7,377 nucleotides of DNA from the NCBI GenBank assembly GCA_004552115.1, contig SFPH01000062.1:1-7377 (forward strand), in the 5' to 3' direction. Within the stretch, counting starts at the first letter, position 1. Each line of letters begins with the position of its first letter. Below the pieces are notes generated by a model. The model had not been told where the DNA came from, did no database searches, and was given only the letters and a program-made list of their open reading frames with translations. The translations under genes were made by a program, and so were the position numbers. Shown here piece by piece: positions 1 through 6,074 of this stretch. This DNA is from Bacteroidales bacterium (GTDB lineage Bacteria > Bacteroidota > Bacteroidia > Bacteroidales > UBA932).

Positions 1-1721
1 CGGAAGGCCTCATTGGCCACATCCCTGCTGCCGTCTTTCACGACGATGAGCTGGCGTTTCTCCTCGTGCCTGTTCAGAAGATGCTTCTTCCAGTTCTTCA
101 CGTCGTCCTCGGCGCCGCAGAGCGGAACTTCGCCCACGAGCGGGATGCTGAGCTTTTCAATGTCCTTGCGGCCCCTGACCTTGGTGTTGGTGGTCTGTAT
201 GAGGTAAATGATGCCGAACGGCAATGCCAGTCCGAACACGATGGCGATGAGGAGTATCATCTTCCTGTTCGGGGACTTCGGCATCCTGCTGCCTGTCGGC
301 GGGGTGATTACCCTGGTATTGTATGCGGTGAAGGCCTGCGAGAGCTCATTCTCCTCACGTTTCTGGAGGAGGAAGAGGTAGAGGGCCTCCTTGACTTTCT
401 GCTGACGCTCCACCGAGATGAGGTACTTGGCCTGGGACGGATTGGACTGGATGCGGGCGGTGTTCTTTCTCTCGCTGGCTTCCAGGGAATTGATCCGGGT
501 CTGGATGGAGTTGATGACATTGTCGAGGGAGACGAGGATGGAGCTGCTCATCGACTCGAGAGTGCGGTCCAGGTCTATTACCAGAGGGTTCTGCTCGCTG
601 CTGTTGGCCACAAGGCGGTTGCGGCGGAGGAGGTTCTCATTGAACTCCCCTATCAGGCCCTCGAGGGATGAGCTCTCTACTCCGGAGTTGGCCGGGAGGA
701 GCTGGAACTTGTCACTGTTCTGGATGAATGCCTTGATGTAGCGGGCCATGTAGAGCTGGTTGTTCAGCTCGAGTACCTGCTGGGATGCCTGGTTGACATT
801 CTGCATGTACATGCCGGTGGCGGCATTGATGTCCGGAATGAGATGCTCGCTCTTGAATGAGGAGATGTTGCTGTCCACGTCACCGAGCTCAGCCTCAATG
901 ACTTTCAGCCTCTCGTCAATGAATCTGGAGGTGCTGACCGCAATCTGGTTCTTGTCCTTGACCCAGTTCTCATTGTAAACGGCAATGAGGGTGTTGAGTA
1001 TGTCCTCTGCCCTCCTGGTGGAGACGTCGTCATAGCTCATGTCGATGACGGTGGCGTTCTTGTTGTTCAGAGATGCCGAGAATGCATTGGAGCAGCCTGT
1101 GGCGGCCGCGAAGACTGATGTGCGGCTGACTTTCACATTGACTTCCTCCCCTGCCCAGGCATCGGCGTACTCTACCGTGAGCTTTCCGAGCGGGGTCGAG
1201 AGGGTGTCTCCAACATTGCCTTTCACATTGCCCTGGACTTTCTCGCCTTCGAGGATGAAGGCGGTTAGGCTGGCATTTCCGTCGGCCTTGACATTGATTT
1301 CAAATGAGCCTCTGGTGTCGGGGTCGAGGAAATTGACCCTGACCGGCAATGACTCCCCGTAGAGGGTGTTGTCGTGGAATGTGCCTCGGAGACGCTTCAC
1401 CACCTCCCACATCAATGCAGGTGACTGTATGGTAATCAGCTCGTTATAGACATTGATGCCGGAGCTGAACATGCCCATGTCGGCAAACGAGCTGAGCTCG
1501 CCGGCAAGCGAGCCGGAGCCCTTGCCTTCTTCCTTGATGAGGATGGAGGCGGACCTGGTATAGACCGGCGGGGTCCTGAGCACGTACAATACCGCGCAGC
1601 AGAGCGCCAGGACCAGTGAAAGGGCGAACCACTTCCATTTGGAGAGGCACATTATCAGGAGTTCCTGGATGTTCAGGAAATCGTCGTTGTTCTGGATGTT
1701 TTCTTCGTTGAATTCAGCCAT
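1..1721 (-). CDS. Wzc-like polysaccharide chain-length determinant / probable tyrosine autokinase, N-terminal 573 residues (3' end beyond window)
   Basis: Inner-membrane polysaccharide co-polymerase that would control chain length and couple to the export channel. The frame is open from ATG at 1721 to the left edge with no stop. The first membrane segment is at about residues 30-49. A periplasmic Wzz-type region follows, with a long helical, coiled-coil-prone stretch at about 262-465. A GNVR-like region leads into a proline-rich PPTGSRMPKSP motif at 474-484, and the second membrane segment is at about 488-509. The visible end (VANEAF, then a split Arg codon) resembles the EAFR linker that precedes the cytoplasmic BY-kinase domain in Bacteroidota Wzc proteins, so Walker motifs and a C-terminal tyrosine cluster are expected outside the window but are not seen. 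It starts 12 bases after the Wza stop, so co-transcription and probable translational coupling are likely. A kinase-less Wzz remains possible but the cytoplasmic linker argues against it. Confidence 0.92.
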   Translation of the reverse strand, partial: MAEFNEENIQNNDDFLNIQELLIMCLSKWKWFALSLVLALCCAVLYVLRTPPVYTRSASILIKEEGKGSGSLAGELSSFADMGMFSSGINVYNELITIQSPALMWEVVKRLRGTFHDNTLYGESLPVRVNFLDPDTRGSFEINVKADGNASLTAFILEGEKVQGNVKGNVGDTLSTPLGKLTVEYADAWAGEEVNVKVSRTSVFAAATGCSNAFSASLNNKNATVIDMSYDDVSTRRAEDILNTLIAVYNENWVKDKNQIAVSTSRFIDERLKVIEAELGDVDSNISSFKSEHLIPDINAATGMYMQNVNQASQQVLELNNQLYMARYIKAFIQNSDKFQLLPANSGVESSSLEGLIGEFNENLLRRNRLVANSSEQNPLVIDLDRTLESMSSSILVSLDNVINSIQTRINSLEASERKNTARIQSNPSQAKYLISVERQQKVKEALYLFLLQKREENELSQAFTAYNTRVITPPTGSRMPKSPNRKMILLIAIVFGLALPFGIIYLIQTTNTKVRGRKDIEKLSIPLVGEVPLCGAEDDVKNWKKHLLNRHEEKRQLIVVKDGSRDVANEAF

Positions 1722-1733
1722 GGTGCGGTACTG

Positions 1734-2567
1734 TTATTTATTTCCTTTGTTACTGTTATTGAGAATGTTGGTGATGAGGACGGCCACGGAGGTGAGAACC
1801 GAGGCTATGGATATCCAGAATGAGGTCGAGCGGACGTTGTTGCCGTTGACCGTGGACTGGCGCATCCTGACTACGTTAGGGTCCACGTAGATGATGTCTT
1901 TCTGCTGGAGGTAGAAGACCGGGGAGTTGTAGAGGTCAGCTCCGGACCTGAGGTCCACCATGAAGACTTTCTGCTGTCCGTCCACTTCGCGGAGAACCTT
2001 GACATTGTCCCTTCTTCCGTAGATGGTGAGGTCGCCGGCAAGGCCGAGGGCCTCGATGAGGGTGAGGCGGTCCTGATTGAAGTTGTAGCGGCCCGGCTTG
2101 TTGACTTCGCCGAGGACTGAGATGTACATGTTCATGAACTCGACTGTGACCACAGGGTCCCTGATGAGATTGCGGTCCACGAGCTCGCTCTTGATCTTTT
2201 CGGCAATCTCGCCCCTGGTCCTTCCCTCAACCTTGATGCTTCCCAGTATCGGGAAGTCAATGTTGCCCTTCCTGTCCACCGTGTATGATGCGACGCTCTG
2301 GTTCTGCGAGAAGTTGGAGCCCTCGGATCCAAGGTATCTGGAGATGACCGGGAGGTTGTACATTCCCGCAAGCTCCGGATCCTTGCTGTTCACGACGATG
2401 GTGAGCTTGTCCTCCGGCTTGACGGTGATGGCCTGCTCCACTCTTGTGGCGTAGGAAGCTCCGTCCTCCAGATCCTGGAAGTACCTGACTTTCTCCACGG
2501 CCCTCTGTGAGGCGCATGAGCTGAGCAGGATGGCTGCTGATAATGCGGCTATGAACGAATGTTTCAT
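1734..2567 (-). CDS. Wza-like polysaccharide export outer-membrane lipoprotein
   Basis: Probable outer-membrane component of the capsule/exopolysaccharide export channel. The ATG start gives a signal peptide ending in an LSSC lipobox, with Cys18 as the predicted lipidated residue. Residues about 45-145 match the polysaccharide biosynthesis/export (Poly_export) domain (VKPEDKLTIVV, then DRKGNIDFPILGSIKVEG). Residues about 148-230 form an SLBB-type domain (VLGEVNKPGRYNF, then LIEALGLAGDLTIYG, ending QQKDIIYVDPN). A hydrophobic C-terminal segment at 249-269 could be the amphipathic or transmembrane helix of the outer-membrane pore. At 277 residues it is shorter than E. coli Wza (about 379) and appears to have one SLBB domain, as is usual in Bacteroidota. 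It lies between the antiterminator and the Wzc-like gene on the same strand. No clear Shine-Dalgarno precedes the start; the upstream sequence is AT-rich, as is common in the phylum. Confidence 0.95.
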   Translation of the reverse strand: MKHSFIAALSAAILLSSCASQRAVEKVRYFQDLEDGASYATRVEQAITVKPEDKLTIVVNSKDPELAGMYNLPVISRYLGSEGSNFSQNQSVASYTVDRKGNIDFPILGSIKVEGRTRGEIAEKIKSELVDRNLIRDPVVTVEFMNMYISVLGEVNKPGRYNFNQDRLTLIEALGLAGDLTIYGRRDNVKVLREVDGQQKVFMVDLRSGADLYNSPVFYLQQKDIIYVDPNVVRMRQSTVNGNNVRSTSFWISIASVLTSVAVLITNILNNSNKGNK

Positions 2568-2594
2568 ATTGTTAATCTGTTATTATTATTCATA

Positions 2595-2723
2595 TTCTCT
2601 TGCAGGCGCGGTCATTTTCTCTTGCAGGTGCGGTCAGCGGGTTCGCCGGGTCATTCTACACTGCTTATCTTGCCGTCAGGTCAGCGGGTTCGACGGGCTG
2701 GCGGGGTATTGTCATTCTACACT
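2595..2723 (-). repeat. Degenerate tandem repeats in the upxY-wza spacer
   Basis: Three related units lie between the antiterminator and the Wza gene. TTCTCTTGCAGG(C/T)GCGGTCA occurs at 2595-2614 and 2617-2636 (19 of 20 identical, period 22). GGTCAGCGGGTTCG(C/A)CGGG occurs at 2632-2650 and 2679-2697 (18 of 19, period 47). GTCATTCTACACT occurs at 2650-2662 and 2711-2723 (13 of 13, period 61). A weaker third TCTTGC...GGTCA copy lies at about 2668-2683. Read on the transcribed strand, two units begin AGTGTAGAATGAC and the third begins AAATGACC. The first of these contains the upxY stop codon, so the pattern looks like repeated duplication of the gene's end. The 14-base difference in spacing is explained by one insertion. 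Function is unknown. Confidence 0.85.
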
Positions 2724-3349
2724 CCGGAACCGCGCTTCAAGGCCTCGTCATACTCCGCTTTCGTGATCTTCCTCACGAACTGCGGCTCAATGCTGGTAGT
2801 CGCGACCTCCGCTATGCCCGGCAGTTCCACGACCAGTTTGCGGTTCCGTTTCCCGGGCACCTTCACGAGCTTGGCCACTGCCCCGTCAAACAGGCCCCCG
2901 ATTATCCTGATATACTCTCCTTTATGCATTTTCATTTCACGAGGCGAGTAATATGTCAGGTCGTCCCGGCATTTATCCGCCACAATCCGGAAATTCTCCA
3001 TATCGGGATCGGGCACGACAATCGGTGTCCGGTGTCCGTCCTTCGGCAATGTGGCGAATCCGATGAAGGAGTAGATGCTCTGGAAACGATGGACTTCCGA
3101 GAATCTGCCCCGCACGAAGACCATGCTCGGCAGCAGCGGAACGAGAACCCGTTTCATACCTGAAGCGTATCGCCTCAGGACAAAATGTTTCGGAAGATAA
3201 TAGTCGAGCCTATCCTCGAGGGACAACGCTTTCTCGGCAAGGCTCATCCGAAGGGCATAAACGTTCATCGCGAACCAATGCTCTTTTTCTGTCAATGGAT
3301 ATTTCTGTCCAATCTCCACCCTTTCAGAAAAGCGTATTCCATAATTCAC
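2717..3349 (-). CDS. upxY: UpxY-family NusG-like transcription antiterminator of a capsule operon
   Basis: Specialised NusG paralogue expected to bind RNA polymerase in the leader of its own polysaccharide operon and prevent early termination. An NGN domain covers about residues 24-120 (HWFAMNVYALRMS, then DYYLPKHFVLRRY and PLLPSMVFVRG, the aromatic/basic pattern typical of UpxY). A C-terminal KOW motif lies at about 143-165 (KGEYIRIIGGLFDGAVAKLV). The 210-residue length is normal or slightly long. The start used is GTG at 3349; the out-of-frame ATG at 3342 cannot serve. The first in-frame ATG is at residue 28 (3268) and would delete the first NGN strand, so it is unlikely. A TTG at residue 19 (3295) is an alternative. 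It is the first gene of the operon. No UpxZ-type partner follows; instead a repeat spacer leads to the Wza-like gene. The family assignment is strong; the start codon is less certain. Confidence 0.93.
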   Translation of the reverse strand: MNYGIRFSERVEIGQKYPLTEKEHWFAMNVYALRMSLAEKALSLEDRLDYYLPKHFVLRRYASGMKRVLVPLLPSMVFVRGRFSEVHRFQSIYSFIGFATLPKDGHRTPIVVPDPDMENFRIVADKCRDDLTYYSPREMKMHKGEYIRIIGGLFDGAVAKLVKVPGKRNRKLVVELPGIAEVATTSIEPQFVRKITKAEYDEALKRGSGV

Positions 3350-3350
3350 C

Positions 3351-3391
3351 CCTCTTTGTGTAATGTACTATTAATCAATTACTTACAGAGG
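3351..3391 (-). promoter_or_regulatory. Leader hairpin able to hide the upxY ribosome-binding region
   Basis: On the transcribed (minus) strand, AAAGAGGG sits directly against the GTG start. About 30 bases upstream the leader reads CCTCTGTAA (3391-3383), which can pair with TTACA-CAA-AGAGG (3363-3351) as a 9-bp stem with a small bulge and an AT-rich loop. Folding would bury the purine-rich tract. The 8-base sequence GTGTAATG (plus strand) is also directly repeated at 3358-3365 and 3393-3400. The pairing is seen in the sequence; a regulatory role is inferred. Confidence 0.45.
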
Positions 3392-3455
3392 AGTGTAATG
3401 GCTATTCCACAATTTTAGTGAAATAATGCACCTAAATCCGGCTTATTTGCTGTGA

Positions 3456-3486
3456 CAAAGTTACTTATATTAAATTAAATAACAAA
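3456..3486 (-). promoter_or_regulatory. Bacteroidota-type promoter of the polysaccharide operon
   Basis: On the minus strand, TTTG (3486-3483) is followed after 19 bases by TAACTTTG (3463-3456). This is a full match to the -33 TTTG / -7 TAnnTTTG consensus of the Bacteroidota primary sigma factor. Transcription would begin near 3450, giving a leader of about 100 bases before the upxY GTG. The promoter sits in the 202-bp gap after the DeoR gene, which is on the same strand. An imperfect inverted repeat surrounds it: ACAAAG-TT-ACTTAT at 3455-3468 and ATAAGTCTTTGT at 3491-3502. This could be a regulator site. Confidence 0.7.
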
Positions 3487-3551
3487 ATAAATAAGTCTTT
3501 GTTTCTTAGGCACATGAAAACACATGATACGGCAGTGCAGGCCGCCCGCAG

Positions 3552-4316
3552 CTAGGCTATGATTATCTGGACTCCCGCATCCTCGATCTTGTCCTTGAGG
3601 GACTTCGGAATGCCGTCATCGGTGATGATGATGTCGAAATCCTCGAGGGCTCCGATCTTGCCGAAGCCTCGGCGGCCAAACTTGGATGAATCGGCCAGGA
3701 TGACGGTCTGGGAGGCGGCGGACATCATTGCGTTGGTAAGCCTGGCCTCCTCGATGGTTGCGCAGGTGATTCCGGTGGAGATGTCTATGCCGTCGCAGCC
3801 GATGAAGACTTTGGAGCAGCTGACGTTCCTGAGTCCGGCTTCGGCGTAAATGCCTCGTACAGAGAGGGAATTCTTGTACATTTCCCCTCCCAGGAGAAGC
3901 ACTTTGGCATCCTCTTTCTCGTTCATCAGCACTGCGATTCCGATGGACGGAGTGACGATGTTGATGCTGTTGACAGGCTGAAGCTGCTCGGCAAATGCGG
4001 TGACTGTGGAACCCGAGGCGAGGATGATGGCGTCATCCGGCTTAATCAGCTTCTGTGCAGCCCTCGCAATCGCCTGTTTCTCAGCTGAATGCTGCACCGA
4101 CTTCTCGTGGATGCTGACATCCATGACGTGAGGTTTGACCGGCGATGCGCTGCCGTGGGCACGGATCAGAACATTCTGGCTTTCGAGTATCCTGAGGTCT
4201 TTCCTGATGGTGGCCCCTGTAACTCCGAGCTGGTCCGCAATGTCCTGGACGCGGATGTATCCATTTCTTGAAAGCTGTTCCTTGATAAAGAGATGACGCT
4301 CTGCGATACTGATCAT
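3552..4316 (-). CDS. DeoR/GlpR-family transcriptional repressor
   Basis: Local regulator, most likely a repressor released by a phosphorylated sugar or polyol. The 254-residue length is typical of the family. An N-terminal winged helix-turn-helix covers about residues 5-58 (VQDIADQLGVTGATIRKDLRI, with the recognition helix around 32-42). The C-terminal DeoR sensor domain (about 75-232) shows ASGSTVTAFAEQL (100-112, corresponding to the usual DSGTT phosphate-binding loop but starting with Ala), LLGGEMY (141-147), FIGCDGID (171-178), LADSSKFG (207-214) and a final ITDDG (231-235). It is transcribed divergently from the glycerol-1-phosphate dehydrogenase, and inverted repeats in the shared region fit control of both directions. 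That suggests the dehydrogenase and transporter are its targets rather than the polysaccharide operon downstream, which has its own promoter. The exact ligand cannot be read from the sequence. Confidence 0.94.
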   Translation of the reverse strand: MISIAERHLFIKEQLSRNGYIRVQDIADQLGVTGATIRKDLRILESQNVLIRAHGSASPVKPHVMDVSIHEKSVQHSAEKQAIARAAQKLIKPDDAIILASGSTVTAFAEQLQPVNSINIVTPSIGIAVLMNEKEDAKVLLLGGEMYKNSLSVRGIYAEAGLRNVSCSKVFIGCDGIDISTGITCATIEEARLTNAMMSAASQTVILADSSKFGRRGFGKIGALEDFDIIITDDGIPKSLKDKIEDAGVQIIIA

Positions 4317-4339
4317 GTTGTAATATATAATGGTTGTTG

Positions 4340-4369
4340 CAAAGATATCGTTTTTTGGAAGATTTCAAA
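4340..4369 (-). promoter_or_regulatory. Promoter of the DeoR-family gene
   Basis: On the minus strand, TTTG (4369-4366) precedes TATCTTTG (4347-4340) by 18 bases, close to the Bacteroidota -33/-7 consensus. The start would lie near 4333, leaving a short leader of about 15-20 bases before ATG at 4316. The -7 element overlaps a GATATC palindrome (4344-4349), which would suit autoregulation. Confidence 0.6.
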
Positions 4370-4380
4370 GAAATTTGAAA
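4363..4380. promoter_or_regulatory. Inverted repeat TTTCAAA-GAAA-TTTGAAA over the deoR -33 element
   Basis: A perfect 7-bp inverted repeat with a 4-base spacer covers the -33 TTTG of the repressor gene's promoter. Its position would let a bound dimer block that promoter. The symmetry is direct; operator function is inferred. In AT-rich DNA a 7-bp repeat can arise by chance. Confidence 0.4.
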
Positions 4381-4400
4381 AAATAACTGCTGAATATGTG

Positions 4401-4515
4401 AATATTACTGCCTCGGATACGGTCAGGATGGTGCCGGCTGTCGGACCGCTCGATTTCGTTTCGAAAGTCAGCCATCCCCTCCATAAACATAAGACAGTGT
4501 TTTCGGCCGATAATG
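4401..4515. other. GC-richer island within the 307-bp divergent intergenic region; no gene assigned
   Basis: The gap 4317-4623 holds promoters and inverted repeats at its two AT-rich ends. Between them lies about 100 bp of clearly higher GC content. It can form GGATGG(4426-4431)...CTG(4438-4440) paired with CAGCCATCC (4469-4477), enclosing a small TTTCG-TTT-CGAAA hairpin (4454-4466). It carries no convincing coding sequence. It could be a gene remnant, an upstream regulatory element or a small RNA; none of these can be shown here. Confidence 0.35.
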
Positions 4516-4568
4516 TGAGAAAATTAAAAGAATTTGTTAAAAAATGAAAATATTTACTTACATTTACG

Positions 4569-4576
4569 TATATTTG
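4569..4576 (+). promoter_or_regulatory. -7 element of the egsA promoter
   Basis: TATATTTG matches TAnnTTTG exactly and would start transcription near 4583, about 40 bases before the ATG at 4624. No good TTTG lies 19-21 bases upstream; the nearest (4533-4536) is too far. The promoter may therefore be weak or need an activator. Confidence 0.45.
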
Positions 4577-4582
4577 TAGAAA

Positions 4583-4597
4583 TCGATATGATATCGA
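4583..4597. promoter_or_regulatory. Candidate operator TCGATATGATATCGA
   Basis: A perfect 7-bp inverted repeat around a single central base, lying at the predicted transcription start of the dehydrogenase gene, where a bound repressor would block initiation. The core GATATCG also appears at 4344-4350 over the repressor gene's own -7 element. This suggests one DeoR-type protein reads both sites. Binding is inferred. Confidence 0.55.
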
Positions 4598-4623
4598 ATC
4601 GTAATTGCGAATTATTATAGAAT

Positions 4624-5967
4624 ATGAATGACATCGAGACAGCTCTTCAGAGAGCAAGAGATACCAAGGCTCTGGAGTTCGGCAAGGGGGCGATGGAAAG
4701 ATTGCCGGGGATGCTGCGGACTTTGTTTCCGGGCAAAAAGGTTGTGACAGTGGCTGACGTGAATACTTTCGCCGCCGCCGGACAGCGGGTATGCGACATT
4801 CTCACTGCAGCCGGTATCCCCATGGCGAAGAATTTCATTTTCAGAGACCCTGAATTATATGCGGAATGGTCTTATCTTGAGGAACTTGAGGCATATCTCA
4901 GGCAGATTGACGCAGTGCCGGTGGCTGTCGGTTCAGGTGTCATCAACGATTTGACCAAGCTGGCCTCACACCATCTCGGCAGGCGCTATGTCATTGTCGG
5001 AACCGCCGCGTCGATGGATGGTTATACAGCCTACGGCGCTTCCATCACATACGAGGGGAACAAGCAGACATTCGACTGTCCTGCACCTTTGGGCGTGGTT
5101 TTCGACCCTGCTGTTGCCGCCAAGGCCCCTGCGGGAATGTCGGCCTCCGGTTATGCCGACCTGCTGGCGAAGGTGCCGGCCGGGGCTGACTGGATCATCG
5201 CCGATGCGGTCGGAAGCGAGGCTGTTGACGATTTCGCCTTCGGGCTTGTCCAGAAGAATCTTCGCAAGGCTCTCTCGGACCCTGCAGCTGTCGCCAATGG
5301 CGATGTCGAGGCTACGGGAATGCTGGCTGACGGCCTGATAATGAGCGGGTTTGCAATGCAGGCGATATCGTCGAGCCGCCCTGCCTCGGGAACGGACCAC
5401 CAGTTCAGCCATTTCTGGGACATGGAGGGCCTGTGTTTCAACGGGCGTCACGTTTCGCACGGTTTCAAGGTCGGCATCGGGACGATGGTTTCGACTGCCT
5501 GCCTGGAGTTCCTGATTTCCAAGGATTTGAGTAATATTGACATAGATGCCTGCGTCGCAGCCTGGCCTTCCTGGGAGGAACAGGAGGCTTATATCAGGAA
5601 GATTTTCGAAGGCAAGCCGGGACATCTTGCGAGGGGCCTGGCCGAGAGCAAGGCCAAGTATTGCGGGCCGGAGGAGCTGCGCAGGGAACTGAAGGCGGTG
5701 GCCGCCTCCTGGCCGGTGCTCCGGGAGCGTATCCGTGAGCAGATTATTCCTTTCGACGACGTGAAGGAGATGCTCAGACTGGTGGGTGCGCCATCCAGCC
5801 CGGAGGAGATCGGGGTAAGCAAGGCCCGTCTACGCGACACCTTCAAGTGCATTCCTTTCATGCGCAACAGGTACACGGGCATCGACCTCATCTACCGCGC
5901 AGGGCTTCTGGACGAGGTGACTGAGCACATTTTCGGCAAGGGCGGAAGGTTCGAGGTCATCGGATAG
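4624..5967 (+). CDS. egsA: AraM/EgsA-type sn-glycerol-1-phosphate dehydrogenase
   Basis: Cytoplasmic metal-dependent NAD(P) oxidoreductase of the iron-containing alcohol dehydrogenase / dehydroquinate synthase superfamily. The family interconverts dihydroxyacetone phosphate and sn-glycerol-1-phosphate. The nucleotide-binding loop is GSGVINDLTK (103-112), followed by the family signature VGTAASMDGYTAYGAS (125-140). Likely metal ligands are Asp179 (SGYADLLAK), His259 (GTDHQFSHFWDM) and His279 (HVSHGFKVGIG). The N-terminal Rossmann-like part is about 1-165 and the helical part about 166-447. At 447 residues it is longer than B. subtilis AraM (about 394) and archaeal enzymes (about 350), mainly through a longer C-terminal helical region. 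The ATG at 4624 is the natural start; no Shine-Dalgarno is evident. It lies divergent from a DeoR-type regulator and upstream of a GlpT-like transporter. Those neighbours favour glycerol-phosphate use over membrane-lipid synthesis. Activity and direction in the cell are inferred. Confidence 0.9.
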   Translation: MNDIETALQRARDTKALEFGKGAMERLPGMLRTLFPGKKVVTVADVNTFAAAGQRVCDILTAAGIPMAKNFIFRDPELYAEWSYLEELEAYLRQIDAVPVAVGSGVINDLTKLASHHLGRRYVIVGTAASMDGYTAYGASITYEGNKQTFDCPAPLGVVFDPAVAAKAPAGMSASGYADLLAKVPAGADWIIADAVGSEAVDDFAFGLVQKNLRKALSDPAAVANGDVEATGMLADGLIMSGFAMQAISSSRPASGTDHQFSHFWDMEGLCFNGRHVSHGFKVGIGTMVSTACLEFLISKDLSNIDIDACVAAWPSWEEQEAYIRKIFEGKPGHLARGLAESKAKYCGPEELRRELKAVAASWPVLRERIREQIIPFDDVKEMLRLVGAPSSPEEIGVSKARLRDTFKCIPFMRNRYTGIDLIYRAGLLDEVTEHIFGKGGRFEVIG

Positions 5968-5979
5968 CCGGCGGGACCA

Positions 5980-6011
5980 TTTGGAATAATCCCGGAAAAT
6001 ATCTAATTTTG
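5980..6011 (+). promoter_or_regulatory. Promoter of the GlpT-like transporter gene
   Basis: TTTG (5980-5983), 20 bases, then TAATTTTG (6004-6011) is a full match to the Bacteroidota consensus. It starts just after the dehydrogenase stop and would initiate near 6018. The transporter can therefore be expressed independently of the upstream gene, with a leader of roughly 57 bases. Confidence 0.65.
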
Positions 6012-6021
6012 GGAAGAATGC

Positions 6022-6041
6022 AGGCCGGAGCAATCCGGCCT
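6022..6041 (+). terminator. GNRA-capped hairpin between egsA and the transporter gene
   Basis: AGGCCGGA-GCAA-TCCGGCCT forms a perfect 8-bp GC-rich stem with a GCAA tetraloop. The following bases (TATATCGG) give only a poor T-tract, so as an intrinsic terminator for egsA it would be weak. Because it begins a few bases after the predicted transporter start site, it may instead protect or attenuate the transporter mRNA. A second small repeat, TTATAT-CGGA-ATATAA, follows at 6041-6056. Confidence 0.55.
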
Positions 6042-6074
6042 TATATCGGAATATAACAGATAAACACAACCGGA

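Noticed and set aside
66..671. 201-codon open frame on the plus strand
   Set aside because: It is antisense to the continuous Wzc-like frame, which has clear membrane segments and family motifs; the plus-strand product resembles nothing and is low in hydrophobic order.
2615..2723. Rho-utilisation site in the upxY-wza spacer as a target for antitermination
   Set aside because: On the transcript strand C only slightly exceeds G (about 34 to 28 by hand count), without the marked C-rich, G-poor bias expected.
3511..3544. Possible terminator after the DeoR-family gene (CACATGA direct repeats, CGGC...GCCG stem)
   Set aside because: The stem is only 4 bp, and the repeats are direct rather than inverted; no convincing intrinsic terminator is present.
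4293..4547. 84-codon plus-strand frame in the divergent region
   Set aside because: It starts inside the DeoR-family gene on the opposite strand, crosses that gene's promoter and shows no domain or plausible translation start.
4313..4657. 114-codon minus-strand frame over the divergent region
   Set aside because: It overlaps the start of egsA and both promoters and is AT-driven in composition; no family is recognisable.
4966..5625. 219-codon minus-strand frame within egsA
   Set aside because: It is a shadow of the dehydrogenase coding frame, which carries all conserved metal and nucleotide motifs.
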